From: a bacterium
GTDB lineage: Bacteria > Acidobacteriota > Terriglobia > Terriglobales > Acidobacteriaceae
Assembly (NCBI GenBank): GCA_026225095.1
Contig: JAMFSC010000033.1
Span: forward strand, 1 to 51,673
DNA length: 51,673 nt
Direction: 5' to 3'
A program made the position numbers and the translations under genes. The notes beneath the pieces were generated by a model that did no database searches, was not told where the DNA came from, and saw only the letters and a program-made list of their open reading frames with translations. Positions 7,999 to 15,539 of the stretch are shown here, piece after piece. How positions within the stretch are numbered: position 1 is the first letter of the stretch; every line of letters starts with the position of its first letter.

Positions 7999-8050
7999 AG
8001 CCCGTGACCCATAAGCCCCGGGCCAATAACCCCCTGGCCCGTAACCCCAA
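7999..8050. repeat. Short imperfect direct repeats upstream of the 79-aa gene
   Basis: A C-rich stretch built from related units with a period of about 16 nt: CCCGTGACCCATAAGCC, CCGGGCCAATAACCCC and CTGGCCCGTAACCCC. It fills the space between accD and the GTG at 8071. The function is unknown; slippage or an operator array are both possible. Confidence 0.4.
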
Positions 8051-8070
8051 GGAGAAGCCGTGGAGAACTC

Positions 8071-8310
8071 GTGCCCTACATCTATATAGACAAAGTCTTC
8101 AACGAACTCCGCGAAGAACTCCTCTCCGCCATGCACGCCGCCGTCGACCGCGAACTCCACAACGGACGCATCGACGTCGCCAAGCTCTTCCGCTCCTTCA
8201 CACGGGCCGCCGCCGGCAAATGCCCCAACCCCGTCCAGGTCTCAGAGAAGTGCGTCGAAGAGCACGGCATCCGCCGCAACAAGGGCCGCAAAGCCCCCAC
8301 CCCCGACTAA
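8071..8310 (+). CDS. Small conserved-looking hypothetical protein, 79 aa
   Basis: It starts at GTG 8071; GGAG lies 5 nt upstream and no other in-frame start is usable. It is mostly helical and charged, with an N-terminal MPYIYIDKVFNELREEL segment, a central basic helix containing GRIDVAKLFRSFTR, and two Cys (about 51 and 61) in KCPNPVQVSEKCVEEHG. It ends basic. The family is unrecognised. It lies between accD and rlmH, transcribed against both. The paired cysteines hint at a disulfide or a metal site but two ligands alone prove nothing. Confidence 0.6.
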   Translation: MPYIYIDKVFNELREELLSAMHAAVDRELHNGRIDVAKLFRSFTRAAAGKCPNPVQVSEKCVEEHGIRRNKGRKAPTPD

Positions 8311-8330
8311 CCCTTCCGCATCCCGGCCCG

Positions 8331-8798
8331 TCAATGCCCCGAGTGATACGGGTGACCAGCCAGAATCGTCAGCGCCCGATAGACCTGCTCCGCCAGCACC
8401 ACCCTCGCCAGTTCGTGCGGGAGCGTCATCCGCCCCAGGGAAATTGTCTTATATCCCTTCGCCAGTGTCTCCCTCGACCACCCATCCGCCGGACCGATCC
8501 CGTACAACACCCGTTGCGCCCCGTCATCCCGCATCCTCCGCATCCGCTCCGCAAACTCCTCCGAAGTCATATCCTCCCCGCGTGAGTCCAGCAACACCAC
8601 CTGTGCGGCCGGACGCGAGGGCTCCCGCTCCGCAAACGCCAAAAGCGCCGCCTCCGACTCGAACCCAGCCAGTTCCGTGCTCACATAGCGAGTAGCCTGG
8701 GCTACGTACTCCTGCAGCAAGGCATCGGCACCTGCGCTCTTACCCTTGCCCTTACGGCTAGTAACAGATGCCAGAATCAGTCTCACCCTCGTCTCCAC
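8331..8798 (-). CDS. rlmH: 23S rRNA (pseudouridine-1915-N3)-methyltransferase RlmH
   Basis: A 155-residue protein, the usual RlmH length, SPOUT fold. The C-terminal half is diagnostic: SAM-binding knot segment around YGIGPADGW and ISLGRMTLPHELARVVLAEQ, then the conserved end GHPYHSGH (family HxYHR/K-type end; here Ser-Gly-His replaces the usual final basic residue). It methylates pseudouridine 1915 in helix 69 of 23S rRNA on assembled ribosomes. The start is GTG at 8798; an internal GTG at 8786 (VRLILASV) fits homology equally well. It is divergent from the Oar-like gene. Confidence 0.93.
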   Translation of the reverse strand: METRVRLILASVTSRKGKGKSAGADALLQEYVAQATRYVSTELAGFESEAALLAFAEREPSRPAAQVVLLDSRGEDMTSEEFAERMRRMRDDGAQRVLYGIGPADGWSRETLAKGYKTISLGRMTLPHELARVVLAEQVYRALTILAGHPYHSGH

Positions 8799-8968
8799 AT
8801 ACAGAAATCGAACCTTTTCTCCATAATTTCATAGATTACCCCGTCGAATGTCCTATGAGGCGCCAACTATGGCACATGCTTCGCCGACCGCTCTTGGCCA
8901 TGTGTCATTTGTTCAGTCATTTGGCCGTGCGTGCACGCCGAAATGGGACTGTCCCGAGCCGGACCAAA

Positions 8969-8985
8969 TTGGCACTCAACGTGCA
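8969..8985 (+). promoter_or_regulatory. Candidate sigma-54 (-24/-12) promoter for the first Oar-like gene
   Basis: TTGGCACTCAACGTGCA: GG at 8971-8972 and GC at 8983-8984 with the required 10-nt spacing. Only the first T of the -12 TTGC differs (GTGC). The predicted start site would be near 8996, about 60 nt before the GTG at 9059. Confidence 0.5.
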
Positions 8986-9058
8986 CTGGTACTCCCCAGA
9001 GATAGATCAGGGCTATCGAATAGCTGTCCCTGCAATTCCAACCATCGGAGTCTTTCAA

Positions 9059-12000
9059 GTGAATATCTTCAGCCACCGCAAGCCATCGTCGTTAGCGAAG
9101 CTCATTGGCATCCTCGCTCTGGCAATCTTTGCCATCTTCTTCTCAACCCCCTCCGCTCGAAGCCAATCCACCAGCGGAGACTTGGTCGGGGTCGTGAAAG
9201 ATCCGTCCGGAGCAGTGGTTCCCAACGCCTCCGTCACCGTCACCAGTGAATCGACCGGAGTCTCCGTCAGTGTAAAATCCGGCTCGGCAGGCGAGTATCG
9301 CGCAGGCAACCTTCTTCCGGCGACCTACGATATCGTCGTTTCCATGACAGGATTCCAGCCTTACACGCTCCGCGGAGTTTCCGTGGAACTCAACAAGACT
9401 GCAACGGCGATCGTCACCCTTTCTCTCGGCACCAGTACAAACGTCGAGATCACCGCGGACTCCGGGGTTGTTCTCGACACCACAAGCACCAATCTAACCA
9501 TGACTTTCTCCAACCAAGAGCTCTCCGAGCTTCCCACCGCCAGCATCGGTGGCGCGGGCCAGAGTGGTGTCCTTAACATGTCGCTCCTTAGCCCTGGCAT
9601 AGCATCTTCGGGCGGCCTCGGCATCGGAGTTGGCCCTTCAGTCGGCGGCCAGCGGCCGCGCAACAACAACTTCGAGCTCGAAGGCGTCGACAATAATAAC
9701 AAGGCAATCACCGGCCCTCTCGTGTATCTTCCTAACGATGCCGTCGGCAACTTCACCCTTATCACGAACCAGTTCTCGCCCGAGTTCGGTCACTCCTCCG
9801 GTGGCCAGTTCAACACCACGGTTCTGTCCGGGAACAATACGATCCACGGCCGACTCTACGAGTACTTCCAGAACCGGAATCTTGACGCGGCCAGCGGCGT
9901 CGCCGGTGGCAAGATCCCCAATCCGAAGTACGACAACAACCGGTACGGCGGCCAGATTGGCGGCCCTATCCTCAAGGACAAGCTCTTCGCCTTCGCAAAC
10001 TACGAGCGCAACACAATTGGCGAGAACCAGAGCGGCTACGTCTGCGCACCCACGACGGCCGGATTCGCCATGCTTGATAGCCTGAAGGGCTCCTTTAGCG
10101 CCAACAATCTCGCCCAGTATAAGAACTATGTACCCACCGCGAATTACCTCGGCGGCGCACAGGTCACCGACGCTAACGACAACGCCTGCTTCACTGGCTC
10201 CTCCGGCCCCCAGGCCCTCACCGTCACCGACGGCGCGGGCACAGCACATTCTGTCCCCGTCGGCAACTACCAGATCAACGCCGCCGCGCCGACTCTGTTC
10301 AACGCCCTTACCACCAGCCTTGACTACAACATCACAGCCAAGGACTCCCTGCGCCTGCGCTACATGTACGACACGGAGACTTCGACCGACACCTCTTTAG
10401 GCATCAGCCTACCCGCTTTTTATGTGGGCCAGCCGTTTAAGTGGCACCTTTTCGCGCTCTCCGAGTACCACACCTTTACGCCCAATCTAACCAACGAGTT
10501 CCGCGTCGGCTTCAACCGTTATGCCAACACGCTTGGCGCCGGAAACTTCAGCTTCCCCGGCCTCGATAGCTTTCCCACTATCCAGTTTTTCGATCAGGGA
10601 GACATTACCGTCGGTCCTGATGGCAACGCCCCGCAATTCACCATCCAGAACCTCTACCAGGTCACCGATAACGTCAGTTATGTCAAGGGTAAGCACACCA
10701 TCAAGATCGGCTTCGACGGCCGCAAATACATCTCGCCCCAGGGTTTCACGCAGCGCGCCCGCGGCGACTACGAATATGCCCAGCTTGATCAGTACTTGCA
10801 CGACCTGGCGCCAGATTCGGATGGCTTCGCAGAGCGCTCTACAGGAAGCACCACGTACTATGGCGACCAGACTGCCCTCTATTTCTACGGCAACGATACC
10901 TGGCGCCTGAGCCCCACCATCACCATCAACGCTGGCCTCCGTTACGAGTTCACATCGGTTCCCGCCGGCGAGCGCACCCAGCAGTTCAACAAGGGGGCAT
11001 CCGTAGCCGGCCTGGTCTCCTTCACCGCACCCCAGCCGACCTACACAGCCTTCGCACCGCGCTTTGGAATCAACTACTCGCCCGATTCGAAGACTTCCGT
11101 GCGCGCCGGTTTCGGCATCGCATACGATGTACTCTTCGACAACCTCGGAACGCTCTCTTTCCCACCGCAGTTGTCCTCGACGACTGACGTGGGCGGAAAC
11201 GGCCCCGCATACGGCTCTCCCAACTTCCTTGCCAACGGCGGTCTTCCCGCCGGCTCCGGTGTAGCCTTCCAGAACTTCTCGAATCTTGCCGACCAGAGGG
11301 CCGCAACCTCTGCTTATCTTCCCAACCAAGTTCTTCCCTACGCCGAAACCTACACCCTGACCATCCAGCGCACCATCGGATCCTCCTTCACCGCTGAAAT
11401 CGGCTACGTCGGAACCCGCGGCATCCACCTGCCCACCCAGGACCAAATTAACAAGCAGCCCAAGGCGACCGCCGCCAACCAGCTGCCGACTTTCGTCAAC
11501 GGGAGCGCCAACATAGTTCCGTCCGGTCAACAGACATCGACCCTCGCAGCGATTCAGGCGCTGTCGAACGTCGTGCCCGCCTGGAAAGCTGCTGGATTTA
11601 CCTCCACCATCACCTCGTATCAGCCGTTCTCTGGTTCCAACTACAACGCGCTGGAGGCAAACCTGACGCGCCGCTTCCAGAAGGGCTTGCAGATGAACCT
11701 CTCGTACACCTGGTCCAAGACCATGGATAACGCCACGGACGAGGTCTTCGCTACGGTCCTCACCCCGCGCCGCCCCCAGAACTCACAATGCGTCTCCTGC
11801 GATTACAGCCGCTCGGCCTTGGATCGTACCCACCGCATCACGCTTGAGGTGCTGTACGATCTGCCGTATTACAAACACTCCGACAACTTCATCAAGAAGA
11901 ACGTGATCGGCAACTGGACAGTAACCCCCATCTATACCTACGAATCGCCCGAGTACGCCACCGTGCTCTCCGGAACCAACTCAAATCTCAACGGCGATAG

Positions 12001-12568
12001 CGGCTCTGCCATCGACCGTCCCAATATCAACCCCAATGGCATCAAGGGCACCAGCAGCAAGGTCGTTCCCATCGTTGGAACCAACCTTATCGGCACCTGC
12101 GATGCGACCGACGACTCAGGCGGCCCCGCAACGATCACCCAGACGGGCGCGGCAAACGGCAACTATAACGTCTGCCCGAACGATACGATCGGCTACTCCG
12201 CTGGTTCGCTCGACAGTACCGGAGCCATCTTCACACCCTCGAATGCCTACTACGTTCAGGCAGGCCCCGGCACCGCGCCAACCGCCTCCCGGAACACCCT
12301 TCCAATTCGCCCCATCAACAACATTGATCTGGCCGTCTACAAGCGCATCGGGTTCCGCGAGCGCTACTCGCTCGAGATTGGCGCCCAGGCTTTCAACGTT
12401 GTCAACCACGCCCAGTACATCCCCGGTTCCGTCAACAACGTCAACGGACCGAGCTACACCTCCAGCTACGCCTTCCAGACGGCCGGAAGCGGAGCCTTCA
12501 ACCATCCCGAGAAGATCTTCCTCAACAACGCGCGGACTATGCAGCTCACTGGCAAGATCAACTTCTAA
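9059..12568 (+). CDS. Oar-like TonB-dependent outer-membrane receptor with carboxypeptidase-regulatory-like domain (1)
   Basis: A 1,169-residue protein from GTG 9059, chosen because GGAG (9047-9050) lies 8 nt upstream and a signal peptide follows at once (about 1-38, ending PSARSQ). The frame from 8768 would place about 97 residues before that signal. Domains: carboxypeptidase-regulatory-like beta sandwich (about 40-125, VKDPSGAVVPNASVTV), plug-like region (about 130-260) with LEGVDNNNKAITG, then a large beta barrel to the C-terminal Phe (GKINF), the usual OMP assembly signal. Such proteins are expanded in Acidobacteria and are thought to take up glycans or peptides or serve in secretion; the ligand here is unknown. 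It is probably monocistronic, flanked by a sigma-54-like promoter and a hairpin. Confidence 0.9.
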   Translation: MNIFSHRKPSSLAKLIGILALAIFAIFFSTPSARSQSTSGDLVGVVKDPSGAVVPNASVTVTSESTGVSVSVKSGSAGEYRAGNLLPATYDIVVSMTGFQPYTLRGVSVELNKTATAIVTLSLGTSTNVEITADSGVVLDTTSTNLTMTFSNQELSELPTASIGGAGQSGVLNMSLLSPGIASSGGLGIGVGPSVGGQRPRNNNFELEGVDNNNKAITGPLVYLPNDAVGNFTLITNQFSPEFGHSSGGQFNTTVLSGNNTIHGRLYEYFQNRNLDAASGVAGGKIPNPKYDNNRYGGQIGGPILKDKLFAFANYERNTIGENQSGYVCAPTTAGFAMLDSLKGSFSANNLAQYKNYVPTANYLGGAQVTDANDNACFTGSSGPQALTVTDGAGTAHSVPVGNYQINAAAPTLFNALTTSLDYNITAKDSLRLRYMYDTETSTDTSLGISLPAFYVGQPFKWHLFALSEYHTFTPNLTNEFRVGFNRYANTLGAGNFSFPGLDSFPTIQFFDQGDITVGPDGNAPQFTIQNLYQVTDNVSYVKGKHTIKIGFDGRKYISPQGFTQRARGDYEYAQLDQYLHDLAPDSDGFAERSTGSTTYYGDQTALYFYGNDTWRLSPTITINAGLRYEFTSVPAGERTQQFNKGASVAGLVSFTAPQPTYTAFAPRFGINYSPDSKTSVRAGFGIAYDVLFDNLGTLSFPPQLSSTTDVGGNGPAYGSPNFLANGGLPAGSGVAFQNFSNLADQRAATSAYLPNQVLPYAETYTLTIQRTIGSSFTAEIGYVGTRGIHLPTQDQINKQPKATAANQLPTFVNGSANIVPSGQQTSTLAAIQALSNVVPAWKAAGFTSTITSYQPFSGSNYNALEANLTRRFQKGLQMNLSYTWSKTMDNATDEVFATVLTPRRPQNSQCVSCDYSRSALDRTHRITLEVLYDLPYYKHSDNFIKKNVIGNWTVTPIYTYESPEYATVLSGTNSNLNGDSGSAIDRPNINPNGIKGTSSKVVPIVGTNLIGTCDATDDSGGPATITQTGAANGNYNVCPNDTIGYSAGSLDSTGAIFTPSNAYYVQAGPGTAPTASRNTLPIRPINNIDLAVYKRIGFRERYSLEIGAQAFNVVNHAQYIPGSVNNVNGPSYTSSYAFQTAGSGAFNHPEKIFLNNARTMQLTGKINF

Positions 12569-12584
12569 CCCGCATTCACTACAC

Positions 12585-12620
12585 CACAAAGGCGGAGAGC
12601 AAATGCTCTCCGCCTTTGTG
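12585..12620 (+). terminator. Perfect 17-bp hairpin after Oar-like gene 1
   Basis: Arms CACAAAGGCGGAGAGCA (12585-12601) and TGCTCTCCGCCTTTGTG (12604-12620) with a 2-nt centre, 17 nt after the stop codon. There is no T-run after the stem. The perfect symmetry suggests termination or a regulatory stem. Confidence 0.65.
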
Positions 12621-12681
12621 CAGCGCCAAACCTGAGTGCGAGCACTTGACAAACCCGCCCACAACACCCCTCAACAAAAGC

Positions 12682-12701
12682 GCCCCCATTTTTCTGGGGG
12701 C
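12682..12701. terminator. Short G/C hairpin between convergent genes
   Basis: GCCCCCA and TGGGGGC arms around TTTTTC, in the 227-nt gap between Oar-like gene 1 and rsfS. It could serve as a terminator in either direction. Confidence 0.45.
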
Positions 12702-12730
12702 TTGAGCTCTCAAATCAAGATTCCAAGTCC

Positions 12731-12783
12731 GGACTTAGGTCCAACATTTTGAATACTTTGCGGTATAAGGGGGGAGGGGGGTA
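12731..12783 (+). repeat. Dispersed G-rich repeat, family C, copy 1
   Basis: It shares with 24317-24370 the ordered blocks GGAC..AGGTC, TTTGAA.ACTTTG, and AAGGGG.GAGGGGGGTA. Here it follows no start codon and sits downstream of the rsfS 3' end. The second copy runs into the mnmG start codon. Confidence 0.65.
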
Positions 12784-12795
12784 GCAGCCAGGAGT

Positions 12796-13398
12796 CTACT
12801 TCGTCGCCCTTTTCTTACCAGGAACCTTCTTGGCAGCGACCTTCTTCGCAGGAATCTTCTTCGCGGCAACTTTCTCGCCTACCGCCTTCTTGACCGCAAC
12901 CTTCTTGGCCGCCTTCTTCGCGACAGCCGGCTTCTTCCCCGCCGGAGCTTCCGCCGCGACCTTTGCCAGACCAACTTTAGCCGCCTTCTTAGCCGTCCGC
13001 CCCCTCGCCGCCGCGATCGAAGCCTTCAGCTCCTCATTCAAGCTATCCACGCTGATAGTCGTAGCCGACTTCCGCAGCCGTTCCAGCCCATAAAAAGCCC
13101 GTTTCTCCGGCGAGAACACATGGACGATAAAGTCCACGTAGTCCATCAGCACCCATTCCGCCTGCCTCCGCCCTTCGACGGAGTTCGGATACGTCCCAAA
13201 CTCCCGTTTCAGCCGCAGCTCGATCTCGTCGGTAATGGCAACGTTCTGCCGGTCATTGGTCCCATTGCAGATCAAAAAGTAGTCGGTAAGCCCGCTCTCG
13301 GACGGGTCGAGCTTCAGGATGCGGATATCTTCAGCCTTCTTGTCCTCGCACGCGGCAGCCGCGGCCAGTAGAAGCTGGTAACTCTGTGGTGTAGCCAT
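12796..13398 (-). CDS. rsfS: Ribosomal silencing factor RsfS with histone-H1-like basic tail
   Basis: A 200-residue protein, against about 105-130 for most RsfS. Residues about 1-115 are the RsfS/Iojap domain (ILKLDPSESGLTDYFLICNG; DYVDFIVHVFSPEKRAFYGLE). RsfS binds uL14 on the 50S subunit and blocks joining of 30S subunits under starvation. Residues about 130-200 are almost only Lys, Ala and Val with repeated KKVAAKK-type units, like bacterial histone-H1/AlgP tails. It is the last gene of obgE-nadD-rsfS, although a TAGCAT box 6 nt from its ATG suggests an own promoter. The tail shows no frameshift and is read in frame to the stop. Confidence 0.95.
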   Translation of the reverse strand: MATPQSYQLLLAAAAACEDKKAEDIRILKLDPSESGLTDYFLICNGTNDRQNVAITDEIELRLKREFGTYPNSVEGRRQAEWVLMDYVDFIVHVFSPEKRAFYGLERLRKSATTISVDSLNEELKASIAAARGRTAKKAAKVGLAKVAAEAPAGKKPAVAKKAAKKVAVKKAVGEKVAAKKIPAKKVAAKKVPGKKRATK

Positions 13399-13404
13399 CC
13401 ACCT

Positions 13405-13410
13405 ATGCTA
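13405..13410 (-). promoter_or_regulatory. Candidate -10 element at rsfS
   Basis: TAGCAT on the minus strand, 6 nt (AGGTGG) before the ATG at 13398. The AGGTGG itself could be a close ribosome-binding site, so leaderless transcription is only one reading. Confidence 0.3.
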
Positions 13411-13451
13411 TCGGGTTGTCCCGCCAGATACCAGCAAACCCGCCCCAAAAC

Positions 13452-14036
13452 TCACCCAGCTGAGCCCCGATACAGCCCATTCTCCGCGATATATCGAAGC
13501 ACCGCCCCCGGAACCAGCCCCGAGCAATCCTCCCCAAGCCTCAACCGCTCCCTCAGCCCCGTCGCCGAAACATCCACCCGCACCGCGTCCAGCAGATGAG
13601 CCCGACCCGAAATTCCGCCGACATCCCCCTCATACCCCGGCCGCGTCACCACGATCCACTCCGCCAGCTCCATCAGCCGCTCCGGCTCTCGCCACTTGCC
13701 CATCTCCCGAAACGCGTCCATCCCCACAATCCCGAACAGCTCCACCCCAGCCATCTCCTGACGCAGCCGCCCCAGCGTATCCACCGTGTAGTTTGGCACC
13801 CCATCCCCCCGGGGAGCATCCACATCCGAGGCCACCAGCCGCTTGTCCCCACCACAAGCCAGCCCCACCATCGCCAGCCGATCCCCAAAAGGAGTTGAAA
13901 CCCCCTTCAGAGGCTGCCGTCCCACCGGGGCCATCAGCACCCGCTCCAGCTCGAACGCCTCTGCCGCCGCCCGCGCCACTGCCACATGCCCCCGGTGCGG
14001 CGGGTCGAAGCTACCCCCAAACAGCCCAACCCGCAT
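13452..14036 (-). CDS. nadD: Nicotinate-nucleotide adenylyltransferase
   Basis: A 194-residue protein of usual NadD length. The N-terminal nucleotidyltransferase motif is GLFGGSFDPPHRGH (HxGH ATP site). A YTVDTLGRLR segment follows near residue 87, and the C-terminal VSATGLRERL corresponds to the ISST-type phosphate-binding motif (usual Ser replaced by Ala). It converts nicotinate mononucleotide and ATP to deamido-NAD in the cytosol. A GGAGGG ribosome-binding site lies 5 nt before the ATG. It lies 38 nt after obgE and 53 nt before rsfS on the same strand, a widely conserved order. Confidence 0.97.
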   Translation of the reverse strand: MRVGLFGGSFDPPHRGHVAVARAAAEAFELERVLMAPVGRQPLKGVSTPFGDRLAMVGLACGGDKRLVASDVDAPRGDGVPNYTVDTLGRLRQEMAGVELFGIVGMDAFREMGKWREPERLMELAEWIVVTRPGYEGDVGGISGRAHLLDAVRVDVSATGLRERLRLGEDCSGLVPGAVLRYIAENGLYRGSAG

Positions 14037-14074
14037 CCACCCTCCAGGCGTCTACCCAGATCACTTTGACCGGA

Positions 14075-15175
14075 TTACTTCGACCGCCGCCGCGCCGAAC
14101 TCGGCGGAGGCGGATAAGCCGGCTTCAACTTGCCGACTTCAATCGGCTCTTCCTCCAGCGCAATCGGCCGATGCAGCGAAACCATCTCCGCCACCGCATA
14201 CTTCAACTCCTCGATGCCCTCCCCGGTCACCGCCGACATCGCATAAAACGGTAGCTTCCGCCGCTTCGCCGACGCCGCCAGTTTCTTCAGCTTCTCCGGA
14301 TTCGCGACATCGATCTTGGCTGCCACAATCACCGTTGGCTTCGCCGCCAGCTCCGGATCGAAGCTCTTCAGCTCCGTCGTAATCACCTTCAGATCCTCAA
14401 CCGGATCCTCCCGCCCCGACCCATCCGAGACATCGACAAGGTGGACGATCACACTCGTCCGCTCGATATGCCGCAGAAACTGGATCCCCAGCCCCGCCCC
14501 CAGGTGCGCGCCTTCGATCAGCCCCGGCAGATCCGCCACCGTAAACGCCTGCACATGCGGCCACTCCCCGACCGAGACCACCCCCAGGTTCGGCTCCAGC
14601 GTCGTGAACTCATAGTTCGCAACCTTCGGCTTCGCCGCCGAGATCCGTGAGATCAGCGTCGACTTCCCGACATTCGGATACCCCACCAGCCCCGCGTCGG
14701 CCAGCAGCCGCAGCTCCAGCCGATAGTTCCGCTCCTCACCCGCCCGCCCCAGCTCATGCTCCCTCGGAGCCTGGTGCGTACTGGTGGCAAAGTGCTGATT
14801 CCCCCGGCCCCCACGTCCGCCCCGTGCGATGACGATCTCATCGCCCTGCCGCGTAAAGTCGTGTACCAGCTCGCCCGTATCGTCGTCGTACAGCAACGTT
14901 CCCAGCGGAACCTTCAGCGTAATCTTCTCGCCCGCATACCCCGAGCAGTTCGACCCCAGCCCATGCCCACCACGCTGCGCCTTATGCTCCGGATTGAACC
15001 GGAAGTGGATCAGCGTATTGTGGCTCAGCGAGGCCGACATCACCACGTCGCCCCCATGCCCGCCATCGCCCCCGGAAGGACCACCCCGCGGAACGAACTT
15101 CTCTCGCCGGAACGCCATGCAGCCGTTGCCACCGTCCCCGGCTTTTACTCGAATTCTTGCTTCATCAATAAACAT
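14075..15175 (-). CDS. obgE: GTPase ObgE/CgtA
   Basis: A 366-residue protein. Residues about 1-158 form the Gly-rich Obg fold ([22 protein letters not shown], many GGxGG turns). The GTPase domain follows with G1 GYPNVGKST, switch [11 protein letters not shown] and a G4-like region AAKID. There is no long C-terminal OCT domain; the end is Pro-rich and basic. Obg proteins act in late 50S assembly and couple it to the GTP/ppGpp state. GGAGGG lies 5 nt before the ATG. It is the first gene of obgE-nadD-rsfS. Confidence 0.97.
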   Translation of the reverse strand: MFIDEARIRVKAGDGGNGCMAFRREKFVPRGGPSGGDGGHGGDVVMSASLSHNTLIHFRFNPEHKAQRGGHGLGSNCSGYAGEKITLKVPLGTLLYDDDTGELVHDFTRQGDEIVIARGGRGGRGNQHFATSTHQAPREHELGRAGEERNYRLELRLLADAGLVGYPNVGKSTLISRISAAKPKVANYEFTTLEPNLGVVSVGEWPHVQAFTVADLPGLIEGAHLGAGLGIQFLRHIERTSVIVHLVDVSDGSGREDPVEDLKVITTELKSFDPELAAKPTVIVAAKIDVANPEKLKKLAASAKRRKLPFYAMSAVTGEGIEELKYAVAEMVSLHRPIALEEEPIEVGKLKPAYPPPPSSARRRSK

Positions 15176-15539
15176 CGCTACCCTCCAGTCTATCGGAAGC
15201 CGCTGGACAGCGCACTCCGCCCACGCTACACTGAGACCTAATTACCCAGACTCTAGAGCTTGTACCCGGAGGCTACTCTCCGGACCGGCCATCCCTGCCG
15301 AACCATTCGAACTTCGTCTCCGCGCGAAAAACATGGAGTGAGTCTTCGCCAGATAAGCGGGATCGGTACCCAGTCCAGTTCGTGTTGTCATCTTCTATTT
15401 ACCCCAATCTGTCAAAGTCATAGCAGAATCAAACTTTCCCCGACCTCTGGCAGCAATCGGTCGCATCGGCATGGAAGCCGCAACCTCAGCCTCCTCCCCT
15501 CGACCAAGCCGCCACAGCATCACCTTCCAGGAGATCCAG
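15176..15539. other. Divergent promoter region between obgE and Oar-like gene 2 (364 nt)
   Basis: No convincing gene. It contains the obgE ribosome-binding site GGAGGG (minus strand), a 6-bp stem CCGGAG/CTCCGG at 15266-15283, and an A/T-richer stretch at about 15385-15435 (TTGTCATCTTCTATTTACC) that probably holds the rightward promoter. AGGAG at 15529-15533 serves the ATG at 15540. A TGGCAG..TCGC string near 15447 was checked as sigma-54, but the spacing is wrong. Confidence 0.5.

Noticed and set aside
12796..13020. Lys/Ala tail of RsfS as a separate gene or a frameshift artefact
   Set aside because: The frame is continuous from the Iojap domain to the stop, with no ribosome-binding site or start inside.
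15440..15470. TGGCAG..TCGC as a sigma-54 promoter for Oar-like gene 2
   Set aside because: GG and GC are 12 nt apart instead of 10.
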